A stretch of DNA of 64,000 bases from the NCBI RefSeq assembly GCF_009664975.1, contig NZ_WJXB01000010.1, positions 240,511 through 304,510 of the forward strand. Direction: 5' to 3'. How positions within the stretch are numbered: position 1 is the first letter of the stretch; the number at the start of each line of letters is the position of its first letter. Source of the stretch: Paenibacillus monticola (GTDB lineage Bacteria > Bacillota > Bacilli > Paenibacillales > Paenibacillaceae). The notes beneath the pieces are model-generated. The model had not been told where the DNA came from, ran no database searches, and was given only the letters and a program-made list of their open reading frames with translations. The translations under genes and the position numbers were made by a program. This document shows, one piece after another, positions 1 through 8,513 of the stretch.

Positions 1-944
1 TTCATCAGCAGCACATCCGTTCTTGCTCCAGGGATGCTAATATTCAAAATACTCGGCAAAAGATACGTAGCATTACCGTTGATTGTATAGCTCTCCCGCC
101 CAATTAGGCGGTCCAGTTCTTGCAGCAGCATATTCCTTAGTACAAGTGCTCTCTCGTTACGAGCAGCAAGTCCCTGCACTGCTATTTCGACCGCTTTGGC
201 AAAACCGGCCACTCCAGCCAGACTCTCAGTCCCTGCGCGTCTACCACGCTCCTGAAGCCCACCGTGTTGCCTTGGATGGAGTGGCGCTCCCCGGCGGATA
301 TACAAACCTCCGATTCCTTGAGGACCATTAATCTTATGGGCCGTAAAGCTCATATAATCAACCGGAAGCTCGTGAAGGGAGAGCGGCACCAAGCCCAGAA
401 CCTGTACCGCATCGACATGGAACAGAATACCCTGTTCTGCGGCCAACTGACCGATTTCCTGGATAGGCTGTATCGTCCCTACTTCATTATTGGCATACAT
501 CACGCTGATGAGTATTGTATCTTCCTGCAAGGCTGCCTCAACATCCGCCACCGATACCCGTCCTGTAGCATCTACAGGAAGATAGGTGACGGTAAAACCT
601 TCCTTCTCCAGCTCTTCGCAGGTATTCAACACGGCATGATGCTCAATAGCTGTGGTAACGATATGTTTGCCTTTACCGGAGGCTGCGGCGGCAGTTGCCG
701 CCCCAAATATAGCCAGGTTGTCACTCTCCGTCCCCCCGCTGGTGAAGACCCATTCCTCCGGTGAACAGCCTAAAAAGGCCGCGATTGTATCGCGCGCCCC
801 ACTGACTATCTTTTTGGCGGAACGCCCGAAATGATGAACACTGGACGCATTGCCGTATTGCTCTGTCATTATATTCAGCATGACCTTGGCCACCTCGGGA
901 TGAACCGGGGTTGAGGCGGCGTGGTCCAAATAGATGGATTTCAT
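1..944 (-). CDS. Cysteine desulfurase, NifS/IscS-like (3' end outside window)
   Basis: PLP-dependent enzyme that takes sulfur from L-cysteine and passes it as persulfide to Fe-S assembly or tRNA thiolation. The reading frame starts at ATG 944 (MKSIYLDHAAST) and stays open to the window edge, about 314 codons. Visible family motifs are SGGTESDNLA, the EHHAVL segment, HVDAVQ, and the PLP-lysine motif TAHKINGPQG near residue 200. The loop carrying the catalytic cysteine lies past the edge, so activity cannot be judged here. In related Firmicutes this gene normally sits between cymR and mnmA and supplies sulfur to MnmA. Here it shares the strand of cymR but is 4 kb away, separated by accessory genes. 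Confidence 0.93.
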   Translation of the reverse strand, partial: MKSIYLDHAASTPVHPEVAKVMLNIMTEQYGNASSVHHFGRSAKKIVSGARDTIAAFLGCSPEEWVFTSGGTESDNLAIFGAATAAAASGKGKHIVTTAIEHHAVLNTCEELEKEGFTVTYLPVDATGRVSVADVEAALQEDTILISVMYANNEVGTIQPIQEIGQLAAEQGILFHVDAVQVLGLVPLSLHELPVDYMSFTAHKINGPQGIGGLYIRRGAPLHPRQHGGLQERGRRAGTESLAGVAGFAKAVEIAVQGLAARNERALVLRNMLLQELDRLIGRESYTINGNATYLLPSILNISIPGARTDVLLM

Positions 945-1081
945 GGATTATTCTCCGCTTCTTGGGACTTAGGAAGTTTTCTTTCCAGACTATTTGATTA
1001 TAACGCTGAGGGGATGTCTTTGCCACAAGGGATTTTAGCATACTTTGTAACATTTAACACTGTATCTAAGCTTAGCTAAAC

Positions 1082-1120
1082 TTTCAGCTAATTTTCAGCG
1101 TACTTTCAGCCTATTTTCAG
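1082..1120 (+). promoter_or_regulatory. Four TTTCAG direct repeats at 11-bp period
   Basis: TTTCAG occurs at 1082, 1093, 1104 and 1115, an exact 11-bp period (one helical turn), ending 68 bp before the start of the next gene. Tandem hexamers at this spacing are the usual layout of response-regulator sites such as PhoP-type boxes. The regulator is not identifiable from sequence. Confidence 0.5.
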
Positions 1121-1187
1121 ATTCATTTCCGATGAAGGATGGTGGGCTTTTTGTGTATGGCGAATCAGGCTCGAAAGGGGACAGCAA

Positions 1188-2018
1188 ATGTCAGTATCCA
1201 TAAATAACTATTACAATAAAAATTATTACTACGACAACAGCAACAACGGAGGCACCAGTAGTACAACCTCTACACAATCCTCTGGTACCAACAAGAGCAA
1301 AAATGTGTCCGGAACAGATTCAATTGACTTCAGTCAAGTAGCCCTGCAGTATTTCAGCAGTAACAAGACCGATGACAGTTCAGAAGATTACTCCACAGAT
1401 ACTTATGCTCCGATAAAAAAACATTCTGCTCCTCCGTTAACCACAGATCGAATGAAGTCCTTGCTAACGGAAATCCAAACCAATGTGTCCTCTGCGGATT
1501 CGGAAGAGGATACTTCATCCAGCACAGATAGCACCTTGGCTACATTGCAGGATTTGCTTAGTGACATCGATCTCTCGACTGCCAATGAAGATGAAATTTC
1601 CTCATTGTTCCAAAATATTCAGTCTGTTCCGTTCTCTTTAGCTTATGCGGATAGTCCTTCGGCCAGTGAGACTCAAGGAGCAAGCGGTATCCCGTCTATG
1701 CTGCAATCCATGCAGAGCATCGCTCCACCTTTTATGTGGGGAGTTGAGGATTCAGCGGATACCGAAGACAGCAGCGCAACATCACTTGATACCGGACTGA
1801 CCACAGACGATATCCAGTCGATATTAACGAAGCTGCAAAGCCAGCTGAACTCGGTTAACGTAGCGGATGATTCCACAAAGAACGCCAGCAATCCATTGGA
1901 TGTGGTGAAGAACATGCTCTCCAATGTTAATATCTCGTCGGCTTCCGATGACGATTTGTCTACACTTTTCGATCGGGTTTTGAAGACCTTCGATCAGGTT
2001 CCACAAACCGTCAATTAA
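1188..2018 (+). CDS. Unknown Ser/Thr/Asp-rich protein with an internal duplication
   Basis: I do not recognise this 276-residue protein. The N-terminus is rich in Asn and Tyr (MSVSINNYYNKNYYYD), followed by a Ser/Thr linker. It has no signal peptide and no membrane segment. Two regions of about 65 residues look like tandem copies: residues 84-148 and 204-272 both begin LTTD, continue into an (I/L)LT..(I/L)Q helix, and end with LS(D/N)(I/V)(D/N)(L/I)S..(N/S)(E/D)D(E/D) followed by SLF/TLF and a final VP. The protein is acidic and low in complexity between the copies. A GGGGACAG ribosome site precedes the ATG. The gene stands alone, with four TTTCAG repeats upstream and a strong terminator downstream. 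A sporulation or surface role would be a guess. Confidence 0.75.
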   Translation: MSVSINNYYNKNYYYDNSNNGGTSSTTSTQSSGTNKSKNVSGTDSIDFSQVALQYFSSNKTDDSSEDYSTDTYAPIKKHSAPPLTTDRMKSLLTEIQTNVSSADSEEDTSSSTDSTLATLQDLLSDIDLSTANEDEISSLFQNIQSVPFSLAYADSPSASETQGASGIPSMLQSMQSIAPPFMWGVEDSADTEDSSATSLDTGLTTDDIQSILTKLQSQLNSVNVADDSTKNASNPLDVVKNMLSNVNISSASDDDLSTLFDRVLKTFDQVPQTVN

Positions 2019-2082
2019 TCAGTTTTCATTAAAAGCCTTCACCGCCGTATCAGCAAGCCCACAAGTTTACCTGAAAATAAGA

Positions 2083-2122
2083 AAAACGGCTATACATGCA
2101 AATACACATGTATAGCCGTTTT
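2083..2122. terminator. Bidirectional terminator between convergent genes
   Basis: Perfect 16-bp stem (2083-2098 with 2107-2122) and an 8-nt loop. The A-run on one side and T-run on the other serve both the + gene ending at 2018 and the - gene ending at 2137. Confidence 0.85.
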
Positions 2123-2136
2123 CCCTTAATGACAAA

Positions 2137-2610
2137 CTACAGCAATGCTAAAATTCGATCAATTTCAGATGAGCGCTCTTCAGAAGTCACTTGAATACCA
2201 TTTCTTCTAAGCAACGCCGCAGTTACCCCATGACCGGCAATTTTCTCACCATTAAATTCCCCGTTATAAATCATTGAACTCCCACAGGAAGGACTGCTCT
2301 GCTTCAGGACAACCAGAGTTGCCCCTACCTCAAGTGCTTTCTCTAAAGTCAGATAAGCACCTCTGACAAACATTTCGGTTACGTCCGTCCCCGAGCTATT
2401 CATAACCTTGGCGTTTCCCTCCAGCACATCATCGCCGTCTCCGCCTACGATCTCAGCTGGTTCCCGGGGAATCGATAACCCTCCTAATAATTCGGGACAT
2501 ACAGCAACTGCCTTGTTTTCCTCAACTAGTCTTTGAATGGTATGATCTAAACTATGTAGTGCGTTATATCTTACCTTCATGCCCGCTAAACAGGAGCTTA
2601 CCAAAATCAC
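2137..2610 (-). CDS. DUF523 family protein
   Basis: 157 residues covering the DUF523 (YbbK-type) fold. Family features seen: the N-terminal VSSCLAG motif, AVCPELLGGL, IPREPAEI, and the central LKQSSPSCGSS motif. The conserved cysteines suggest a metal or thiol role, but the family function is not established. The start is GTG 2610, preceded by GAGGTG five bases upstream. It is transcribed divergently from the SRAP gene and shares a short promoter region with it. Confidence 0.85.
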   Translation of the reverse strand: MILVSSCLAGMKVRYNALHSLDHTIQRLVEENKAVAVCPELLGGLSIPREPAEIVGGDGDDVLEGNAKVMNSSGTDVTEMFVRGAYLTLEKALEVGATLVVLKQSSPSCGSSMIYNGEFNGEKIAGHGVTAALLRRNGIQVTSEERSSEIDRILALL

Positions 2611-2674
2611 AAAATCACCTCTACCTTTAGTAAACTTTATTCATATTAATTAGACCCTATTAGGAGTGCTGAAC

Positions 2675-3355
2675 ATGTGCGGACGATATACGATTACCGT
2701 CTCGATGGACGAACTTATGCTCAGATACCTTACGAATGACGCTACAATTATTCACTATGCTCCCAAGTATAACGCAGCTCCCATGCAATATATACCAGCA
2801 GTAATCCATAACGGCTCACATAATAAACTTGGGGAGCTTCGTTGGGGACTGGTTCCCTCATGGGCCAAAGACGATAAAGGCGGAAGCAGGCTCATTAACG
2901 CTCGTGCAGAGTCGCTGTTAGAGAAGCCGTCATTTAAACGACTGATCAGCACACGCCGGTGCCTCATCCCCACTGATGGATTTTACGAATGGAAAAAACA
3001 AGACAGCAATAAGCAGCCCTTAAGGATCGTTATGCTCGATGGAGGCATTTTTTCTATGGCAGGGCTGTATGATATCTGGGTAGATCCGGAAGGCAAGAAA
3101 CTCAGTACCTGCACGATTATCACTACCACACCCAACAGCCTAATGGCCGACATACATGACCGTATGCCTGTAATTCTGAAGCCCGAAGATGAATCCGAAT
3201 GGCTCAGTCGGGATAATTATAACGTACCGGAATTAATGAAGCTGCTGAAACCTTATGCTACAGATCAGATGAGAGCCTATCCCGTTTCTTCGGCGGTCGG
3301 TAATGTGCGGAATGACTCGAAAGAGCTCATTGACGAAAACAAAGAGTTAGGATAA
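2675..3355 (+). CDS. SRAP / HMCES-type abasic-site protein
   Basis: SOS-response-associated peptidase family (YedK/HMCES). In characterised members Cys2 crosslinks to abasic sites in single-stranded DNA after the initiator Met is removed. The sequence begins MCGRYT, so the functional start must be ATG 2675, which puts Cys at position 2. AGGAG eight bases upstream supports this, and a GTG in frame at 2666 can be discarded. Further motifs are the RWGLVPSWA segment, INARAE, RRCLIPTDGFYEW and HDRMPVI, which carries the His of the active site. Length is 226 residues, normal for the family. It is a single gene with its own terminator. Confidence 0.92.
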   Translation: MCGRYTITVSMDELMLRYLTNDATIIHYAPKYNAAPMQYIPAVIHNGSHNKLGELRWGLVPSWAKDDKGGSRLINARAESLLEKPSFKRLISTRRCLIPTDGFYEWKKQDSNKQPLRIVMLDGGIFSMAGLYDIWVDPEGKKLSTCTIITTTPNSLMADIHDRMPVILKPEDESEWLSRDNYNVPELMKLLKPYATDQMRAYPVSSAVGNVRNDSKELIDENKELG

Positions 3356-3360
3356 AAAAT

Positions 3361-3401
3361 ACAAAGAGCAGAGAGATTATCTTCTGCTCTTTGTGTTTTT
3401 T
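3361..3401 (+). terminator. Terminator of the SRAP gene
   Basis: Perfect 12-bp stem 3361-3372 / 3383-3394 (ACAAAGAGCAGA) followed by GTTTTTT. Confidence 0.85.
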
Positions 3402-3501
3402 GGGGTTATGAACCAGCAGTAAACATCTTGATGATAGTCCAATCAATGAAATGTATCCCTGTGTATGATTTATTAAAGGAACTGAGCTTAATTAGAAAAG
3501 G

Positions 3502-4188
3502 GTGAGTAAATTGAACCTACAAGATGTTAAGAAAAACTATGATTTAATAGTTAGCTTAGGTGCGTCTTGTGCTCCTGCAGTAAATATGAAAAGGTGGAAT
3601 TTAAGAAAATTCTCCATGCCTCTTGATTGGATGGTATCTATATCACTAACCGATGTTAACAGACTTCTACAAAACAAGTTTCAGAATTTCATGGAATTTG
3701 ACAACCTGAGTGTGCAGGAAGATACGCATTATTTTTTGGATGAGGGGTTACCTATTTTTGTTGATAGAACGGAGACAGCTGTAGTGAAATCCTATTTTAT
3801 AAAAGACACCCTATACAACATCACCTCTGTTCATGATTTCCCGATCATCGAGGGTACAAATTGGACAATGACCTATCCATCCTATAAAGCGAAACTTGAT
3901 CTACGAATAAAACGATTTTGGGATCGATTAACGAACAGCAAAAATACTTTATTCATCAGGTGGTCCGCAGATTATGAGCAGGCTGTGGAACTACAGTCGA
4001 TTTTGTCTCATCTATTGAACAAGAACAATTTTACCGTCATTATTCTTAATCCTGTACATGAATTAATATCTGTAAGAGAAGCAAATTGGAACATCAAGAA
4101 TGTATGCGCCTTGGAATTCCCCAACAACATGGACGATTACGAGAGTTGGGATTATATCCTGAAAGACATAGTAGTAACAAATGATTAA
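3502..4188 (+). CDS. DUF1796 family putative cysteine peptidase
   Basis: 228 residues with the DUF1796 signature: an N-terminal IVSLGASCAPA segment holding the putative catalytic Cys, then NLRKFSMPLDWM. Family members are annotated as putative cysteine peptidases, but activity is not established. The start is uncertain: GTG 3502 has only a weak upstream site, while TTG 3511 lies a suitable distance after AAGGGTGAG and may be the true start. Base composition is AT-richer than the neighbouring housekeeping genes and it belongs to the accessory stretch between the desulfurase and cymR. Confidence 0.82.
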   Translation: MSKLNLQDVKKNYDLIVSLGASCAPAVNMKRWNLRKFSMPLDWMVSISLTDVNRLLQNKFQNFMEFDNLSVQEDTHYFLDEGLPIFVDRTETAVVKSYFIKDTLYNITSVHDFPIIEGTNWTMTYPSYKAKLDLRIKRFWDRLTNSKNTLFIRWSADYEQAVELQSILSHLLNKNNFTVIILNPVHELISVREANWNIKNVCALEFPNNMDDYESWDYILKDIVVTND

Positions 4189-4204
4189 TATCCCGTATTC
4201 GTTG

Positions 4205-4238
4205 GAGAAGCCTTTATTTCATGCTTCTCTTTTTGTTT
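4205..4238 (+). terminator. Terminator after the DUF1796 gene
   Basis: GAGAAGC (4205-4211) pairs with GCTTCTC (4223-4229), followed by a T-rich tract. Confidence 0.75.
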
Positions 4239-4282
4239 TTATTAAATGATTCCTCATTGCTAGCTATTTTTGTATATAAATT

Positions 4283-4589
4283 ACATATCATTTCTCAGAC
4301 AACAGATCCGTCATCGATGGACCCTATTGCGGGATAACGAGCATGATTTGATTTACGGAGGTTCTCTCTCTGGGGCTATGCCTTCAAAATATCGGCAATA
4401 GAACTTTGAAAAAACTTAACATTGGCGACATTAATTTTAAAGACACTATAGTCTCTTTAGCATATGATAAAGATAAAAATCATACTTTATTTGGCTTTAG
4501 TGATTACACTTGATGATCCCATGTATAGGGTGTTCAAAGGTGATTTAAATAATAAATATGTTGTTGTTGATGAACTAAAATTGAAATGA
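4283..4589 (+). pseudogene. Decayed unknown gene
   Basis: One frame reads protein-like sequence through an in-frame TGA at 4349-4351 (…GPYCGITSMI*FTEVLSL…) to LNIGDINFKDTIVSLAYD and GFSDYT*. The next frame then takes over (TLDDPMYRVFKGDLNN…) and ends at TGA 4587. A one-base shift near 4506-4511 joins the two parts. The family is not recognised. AT-rich composition and two lesions suggest the remnant of a transferred gene. Confidence 0.4.
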
Positions 4590-4612
4590 AGTAAGGTGAT
4601 TTTATTAATTTT

Positions 4613-4822
4613 ATGAAAATAAAAAAGTGGATTATCACTATTCTAGTTTTTTGGAGTCTAATAAAGATTTTATATTTTTTATTTGCCAAAGTGATTACTG
4701 AATACATCACTTTCCCAGATCCATACAATAATATATTTCAAATGATCGGCATGGCATTGGTTTTTATATTATCTCTTATTCTTACATCACTTTTAATTAA
4801 CGAGAAAAATTCCCTATCCTAA
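4613..4822 (+). CDS. Small two-TM membrane protein, unknown
   Basis: 69 residues with a basic N-terminus (MKIKKW) and two hydrophobic segments, about residues 5-27 and 41-63, separated by a short polar loop (TFPDPYNN). AAGGTGAT lies 12 bases before ATG 4613, longer than ideal spacing, so the start is uncertain. It follows the decayed gene directly and may have been its operon partner. No family is recognised, and the coding call rests on the frame, composition and weak ribosome site. Confidence 0.45.
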   Translation: MKIKKWIITILVFWSLIKILYFLFAKVITEYITFPDPYNNIFQMIGMALVFILSLILTSLLINEKNSLS

Positions 4823-5041
4823 AATGAAGGAGTTGTCCCAAATCCATGAAACATAGCTTTCACTATAATTTTTCTGAATAAGGGATATAATTGCTCAAGC
4901 TTTATGTTCCTATTAGTGATGAATAACTAAATCACTATTAAGATTAAAAAGAGCAACCCGGGACGGTGAATTATGAGAAGAACATTTTCCACATTATCGG
5001 GTAGCCTTATCTTTATAATTGCGACTTCTGACCAGAACCTA
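4823..5041. other. AT-rich intergenic stretch, nothing recognised
   Basis: No convincing ORF or RNA element was found. A short GTTGTCCCAAA string resembles IS1182-type ends but is too short to call. Confidence 0.4.
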
Positions 5042-5068
5042 CAAAAAAGGCTCCCCTAAGGGAGCCGA
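5042..5068 (-). terminator. cymR terminator
   Basis: GGCTCCC (5049-5055), loop CTAA, GGGAGCC (5060-5066), with a T-run on the minus strand from the AAAAAA at 5043-5048. Confidence 0.85.
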
Positions 5069-5100
5069 AACCTGGCGCATCAATGTTTTTTGCTATTTCA

Positions 5101-5520
5101 CTAAATATAAAACATATAATTATCCGCATGGTTTTCTTCCTTGAAGTTAATCAGGTCGGAAAGTGTCGTTGAATCCAGTACATCTGCTATGCTGTCGCGG
5201 ATACGAAGCCAGAGATCACGCTTCGCCGGATCATCTTCTTCTGTAAAATCAACAGGAGAAATAGGACCCTCCAGAACACGTATAATATCACCAGCGGTAA
5301 TTGTGTTCGATTCGCGGGCCAGAATATATCCTCCGTAGGCTCCACGGATACTTTTAACAAGTCCGGCGTTGCGCAGGGGGGCAATCAGTTGTTCGAGATA
5401 ATGCTCGGACAATCCATTTTTCTCGGCAATACTCTTAAGCGATGTTGGACCCTCGCCGAATCTAATGGCAAGCTCCATCATAATAGTTAATCCGTAACGT
5501 CCTTTTGTTGATATTTTCAA
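5101..5520 (-). CDS. cymR: CymR, Rrf2-family cysteine metabolism repressor
   Basis: Rrf2-type winged-helix regulator of 139 residues. It begins KISTKGRYGLTIM, has the recognition-helix region SEHYLEQLIAPLRNAGLVKS and the conserved RGAYGGY turn, and ends NYMFYI, all as in Bacillus CymR. There is no cysteine in the protein, so it cannot bind an Fe-S cluster as IscR does. Known CymR proteins act with CysK to repress cysteine uptake and synthesis genes. The start is TTG 5520, with GAGGTG five bases upstream. It is divergent from mnmA and has its own terminator. The desulfurase that usually follows is displaced. Confidence 0.95.
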   Translation of the reverse strand: MKISTKGRYGLTIMMELAIRFGEGPTSLKSIAEKNGLSEHYLEQLIAPLRNAGLVKSIRGAYGGYILARESNTITAGDIIRVLEGPISPVDFTEEDDPAKRDLWLRIRDSIADVLDSTTLSDLINFKEENHADNYMFYI

Positions 5521-5834
5521 AGGGGCACCTCTTTCAGTTTAATTGCTGGTTATAGTATAATAATTAGTTGGTAGACATGAGAATTGTCATATCAAGGTAT
5601 TCCGATGTTTGCTCTTAGTTTATGTTATCATATCCACGGACAATTTTGGAGAACAAAACGTAACTTTTTACGATAATGTTCGCCCCCGGTGGACAAATTG
5701 TCATTTTCGCACCCCTTTTCTGGGTAAATAGACATTACAACGGGCGATATGGGCAGATAGTTATGTTATAATACATTTTGAGCCGGGTGTTTCGTGAAAT
5801 AACCGGTATATTGGGTAAAGAAATGGTGATTACG
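5521..5834. promoter_or_regulatory. cymR-mnmA divergent promoter region
   Basis: The region contains no gene. A clear -10 (TATAAT, 5767-5772) serves mnmA, but a good -35 at the usual spacing is not visible. AT-rich sequence at 5550-5580 probably holds the cymR promoter. An alternative upstream TTG for mnmA at 5778 falls inside it and is not preferred. Confidence 0.5.
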
Positions 5835-6956
5835 ATGACAAAAGCAAATCAAGACATCCGTGTCGTCGTCGGTATGTCCGGCGGGGTCGATTCCTCCGTG
5901 ACTGCCCTTCTGCTCAAACAGCAGGGGTATGACGTCATTGGCATCTTCATGAAGAATTGGGACGATACCGATGAATTCGGAGTATGCACAGCCGAAAGCG
6001 ATGCAGAGGATGTTCGCCGAGTGTGTGAGCAGATTGATATTCCTTACTATACCGTTAATTTCGAAAAGGAATACTTTGATAAAGTATTTTCCTATTTCCT
6101 TGAAGAATATAAGGCTGGGCGGACACCAAATCCTGATGTAATGTGCAACCGCGAGATCAAGTTCGGAGAGTTCCTGAACAAAGCGCTGCAGTTGGGCGCG
6201 GATTATGTGGCTACTGGGCATTATGCACAGGTTATCGAGGAAGACGGTTTGTTTAAGCTTCTGCGCGGTGTAGATAACAATAAGGACCAAACTTATTTTC
6301 TGAATGCATTGGGTCAATACCAGCTCTCCAAGACAATGTTCCCAATCGGTCATCTTCCTAAGCCGGAGGTACGGAGAATCGCTGAAGAGGCTGGACTTTA
6401 CACTGCCAAGAAAAAAGACAGCACCGGTGTCTGTTTTATCGGCGAGCGCAATTTCCGCGAATTCTTAAGCCAATACCTGCCTGCCAAATCCGGTGAAATG
6501 GTTGATATCGCTACAGGGGAGAACAAAGGCCGGCACGATGGGCTAATGTACTATACGCTCGGACAACGACAAGGTCTGGGTATCGGTGGCTCCGGCAACG
6601 GAGAGCCATGGTTTGTGGCTGAGAAAGACCTCACCAGCAACATTCTTTATGTTGTCCAAGGTGACAAGCACCACAGCTTATACTCCACCAGCCTGATTGC
6701 TTCTGGTGTAAGCTGGATTGACGGTCAGGAGCTCGGCAATGAGCCACTGCGCTGCACGGCCAAGTTCCGCTATCGCCAGCCTGACCAGGGTGTCATTGTG
6801 ACACAACGTGAAGACGGAACCTTCCATGTTGCTTTTGATGTTCCACAGAAGGCGATTACGCCAGGTCAAGCCGTTGTTTTCTATCAGGGCGAGTTATGTC
6901 TCGGCGGAGGAACAATTGAAGTTGCCGAGAAGGTCGTACCCTCGCTGCAATCATAA
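5835..6956 (+). CDS. mnmA: tRNA 2-thiouridine synthase MnmA
   Basis: ATP-dependent enzyme that thiolates U34 of Lys, Glu and Gln tRNAs, taking sulfur from a cysteine desulfurase. The PP-loop GMSGGVDSS lies at residues 13-21. The catalytic cysteines are in NPDVMCN and STGVCFIGERN, and ATGHYA and KKDSTG are also present. I start at ATG 5835 (MTKANQDIRVVV), because GGTGA lies five bases upstream and the 373-residue product matches the usual length. TTG 5778 would add 19 poorly conserved residues. It has its own terminator and is convergent with rarA. Confidence 0.95.
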   Translation: MTKANQDIRVVVGMSGGVDSSVTALLLKQQGYDVIGIFMKNWDDTDEFGVCTAESDAEDVRRVCEQIDIPYYTVNFEKEYFDKVFSYFLEEYKAGRTPNPDVMCNREIKFGEFLNKALQLGADYVATGHYAQVIEEDGLFKLLRGVDNNKDQTYFLNALGQYQLSKTMFPIGHLPKPEVRRIAEEAGLYTAKKKDSTGVCFIGERNFREFLSQYLPAKSGEMVDIATGENKGRHDGLMYYTLGQRQGLGIGGSGNGEPWFVAEKDLTSNILYVVQGDKHHSLYSTSLIASGVSWIDGQELGNEPLRCTAKFRYRQPDQGVIVTQREDGTFHVAFDVPQKAITPGQAVVFYQGELCLGGGTIEVAEKVVPSLQS

Positions 6957-6963
6957 TGAAATG

Positions 6964-7012
6964 AAAAGGGATGTTCTAAAGCCATTGCGGCTTAGGACAT
7001 CCCTTTTTTTGT
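6964..7012. terminator. mnmA/rarA convergent terminator
   Basis: Long stem AAAAGGGATGTTCTAAAGCC with GGCTTAGGACATCCCTTTT (one bulge) and T-runs in both directions. Confidence 0.85.
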
Positions 7013-7023
7013 TACCTTACCTC

Positions 7024-8328
7024 TTATTGTTCACGCCGCAGCGCCTGATTATGTCTGATCTTCGCTTCATTTCCCTGCTCGGTAGCCTGATAGAACACAC
7101 GCCTTGCGATTTCCTTGGGCAAATAGTCCTGTTTCACATAATGACCTGGAAAATCATGTGGGTATTGATATCCAGCATGTCCGAGCGCAGTGGCACCTTT
7201 ATAATGTGTATCCCGCAAATGCAGCGGCACCTCTGCCGATTTAAGATCATCCATACTGGCCATTGCTTTCGAAATCGCTGCAACAACGGCATTGGACTTC
7301 GGACTCTCCACTGCGAAGAGGATCGCTTGAGCAATGTTCAGTTTGGCTTCTGGCCAGCCGTTGTTCCGATAAGCCTCCAAAGCACTCACTGCCTGAACCA
7401 TCGCCTGTGGATTAGCGAGGCCAATATCCTCGCTGCTGGCCGCAATCAGGCGGCGAATGAAGGTCATGGGGTCCATGCCAAGCTTCTCCACCGCATAGAG
7501 AAACCAGAACAGTGCGGCGTCACTGGAACCGCGGATACTTTTGTGAAAAGCAGAAAGAACATCATACTGCGTCGACTCATCCGCTTTGACAATCGGTCGG
7601 CGAATGGATTCCTCCGCTACCTCCAGTGTAATATGTACGCTCCCATCCATCTCTGGTGCTGTGGTCAGGGCAGCCAACTCCAGGGCATTCAATGCCCGCC
7701 GAATATCGCCGTTAGCCATTGTTGCTATATGCAGCAACGCGTCTTCATCTACCTGAAGCTCCATAAAACCTAGTCCTTTTTCCTTGTCAGCCAAGGCTCT
7801 TCTCATCGCAATGAGACTGTGCTCGCTGGTCAAAGACTCCAACTGAAACAGCGTAGATCGGCTCAGCAGCGCTCCGTTTACATAATGGAACGGATTCTCC
7901 GTGGTCGCACCAATAAAGGTAATTGTCCCCTTCTCAACGGCAGGCAGAAGCGCATCCTGACGAGAGCTATTAAAGCGGTGTACCTCATCCAGAAAAAGAA
8001 TGGTCTTCGAACCGTACAGTGACTTATTACTCTGAGCCCGCTCAATAACCTCACGTACGTCCTTCACTGAAGCTTCGACCGCGTTCAGACGCACAAATTC
8101 CCCTTGCGTATGATGAGAAATAATATGAGCCAAAGTTGTTTTGCCGCAGCCCGGTGGGCCGTAGAGCAGAATTGAGGATACCTGATCGGCCTCAATCGCT
8201 CTGCGCAGCAGCTTTCCCCGGCCTACAATATGCTCTTGACCAATATATTCATCGAGATTCTCCGGCCGCATCCGGTCCGCCAACAGACGTCCGCCCCCGG
8301 TATCTTCCCCGAAAGAAAATAAATCCAT
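7024..8328 (-). CDS. rarA: Replication-associated recombination protein A (AAA+ ATPase)
   Basis: RarA/MgsA/WRNIP1-type AAA+ ATPase acting at stalled replication forks, related to clamp-loader subunits. Walker A YGPPGCGKTT is near residues 56-65, Walker B is FLDEVHRFN, sensor 1 is GATTENP, and the C-terminal tetramerisation region includes PEAKLNIAQA and FYQPTEQG-like FYQATEQG. I start at ATG 8328 (MDLFSFGEDTGG), giving 434 residues. An upstream in-frame start at 8397 would add 23 atypical residues. AAGGATGTGGAG precedes the chosen ATG. In Bacillus the gene lies next to cymR, which agrees with this context. Confidence 0.94.
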   Translation of the reverse strand: MDLFSFGEDTGGGRLLADRMRPENLDEYIGQEHIVGRGKLLRRAIEADQVSSILLYGPPGCGKTTLAHIISHHTQGEFVRLNAVEASVKDVREVIERAQSNKSLYGSKTILFLDEVHRFNSSRQDALLPAVEKGTITFIGATTENPFHYVNGALLSRSTLFQLESLTSEHSLIAMRRALADKEKGLGFMELQVDEDALLHIATMANGDIRRALNALELAALTTAPEMDGSVHITLEVAEESIRRPIVKADESTQYDVLSAFHKSIRGSSDAALFWFLYAVEKLGMDPMTFIRRLIAASSEDIGLANPQAMVQAVSALEAYRNNGWPEAKLNIAQAILFAVESPKSNAVVAAISKAMASMDDLKSAEVPLHLRDTHYKGATALGHAGYQYPHDFPGHYVKQDYLPKEIARRVFYQATEQGNEAKIRHNQALRREQ

Positions 8329-8455
8329 AGCTCCACATCCTTGCTGTATTCTTGTATATAGGGATACTAAACCTCTCCTATCATACCATAACGCCATATA
8401 CAGAAGCGCCCGTAAAGACTCGAAGCCTGTGCTTTAAGTTCATGTCCGGATCGTC

Positions 8456-8501
8456 AAAAAGAGCATGAATCCGTCTTCGTCAACGGAGCCATGCTCTTTA
8501 T
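8456..8501 (-). terminator. Terminator of the CD3324-type gene
   Basis: AAAGAGCATG (8458-8467) pairs with CATGCTCTTT (8490-8499), with an inner TCCGT/ACGGA stem and a minus-strand T-run. Confidence 0.85.
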
Positions 8502-8513
8502 TCAAAGTTTGGA

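Noticed and set aside
4826..4850. IS1182 end remnant (GTTGTCCCAAA)
   Set aside because: Only about eleven bases match, with no transposase piece or partner repeat nearby.
5101..5520. IscR-type Fe-S regulator
   Set aside because: The protein has no cysteine and matches CymR throughout.
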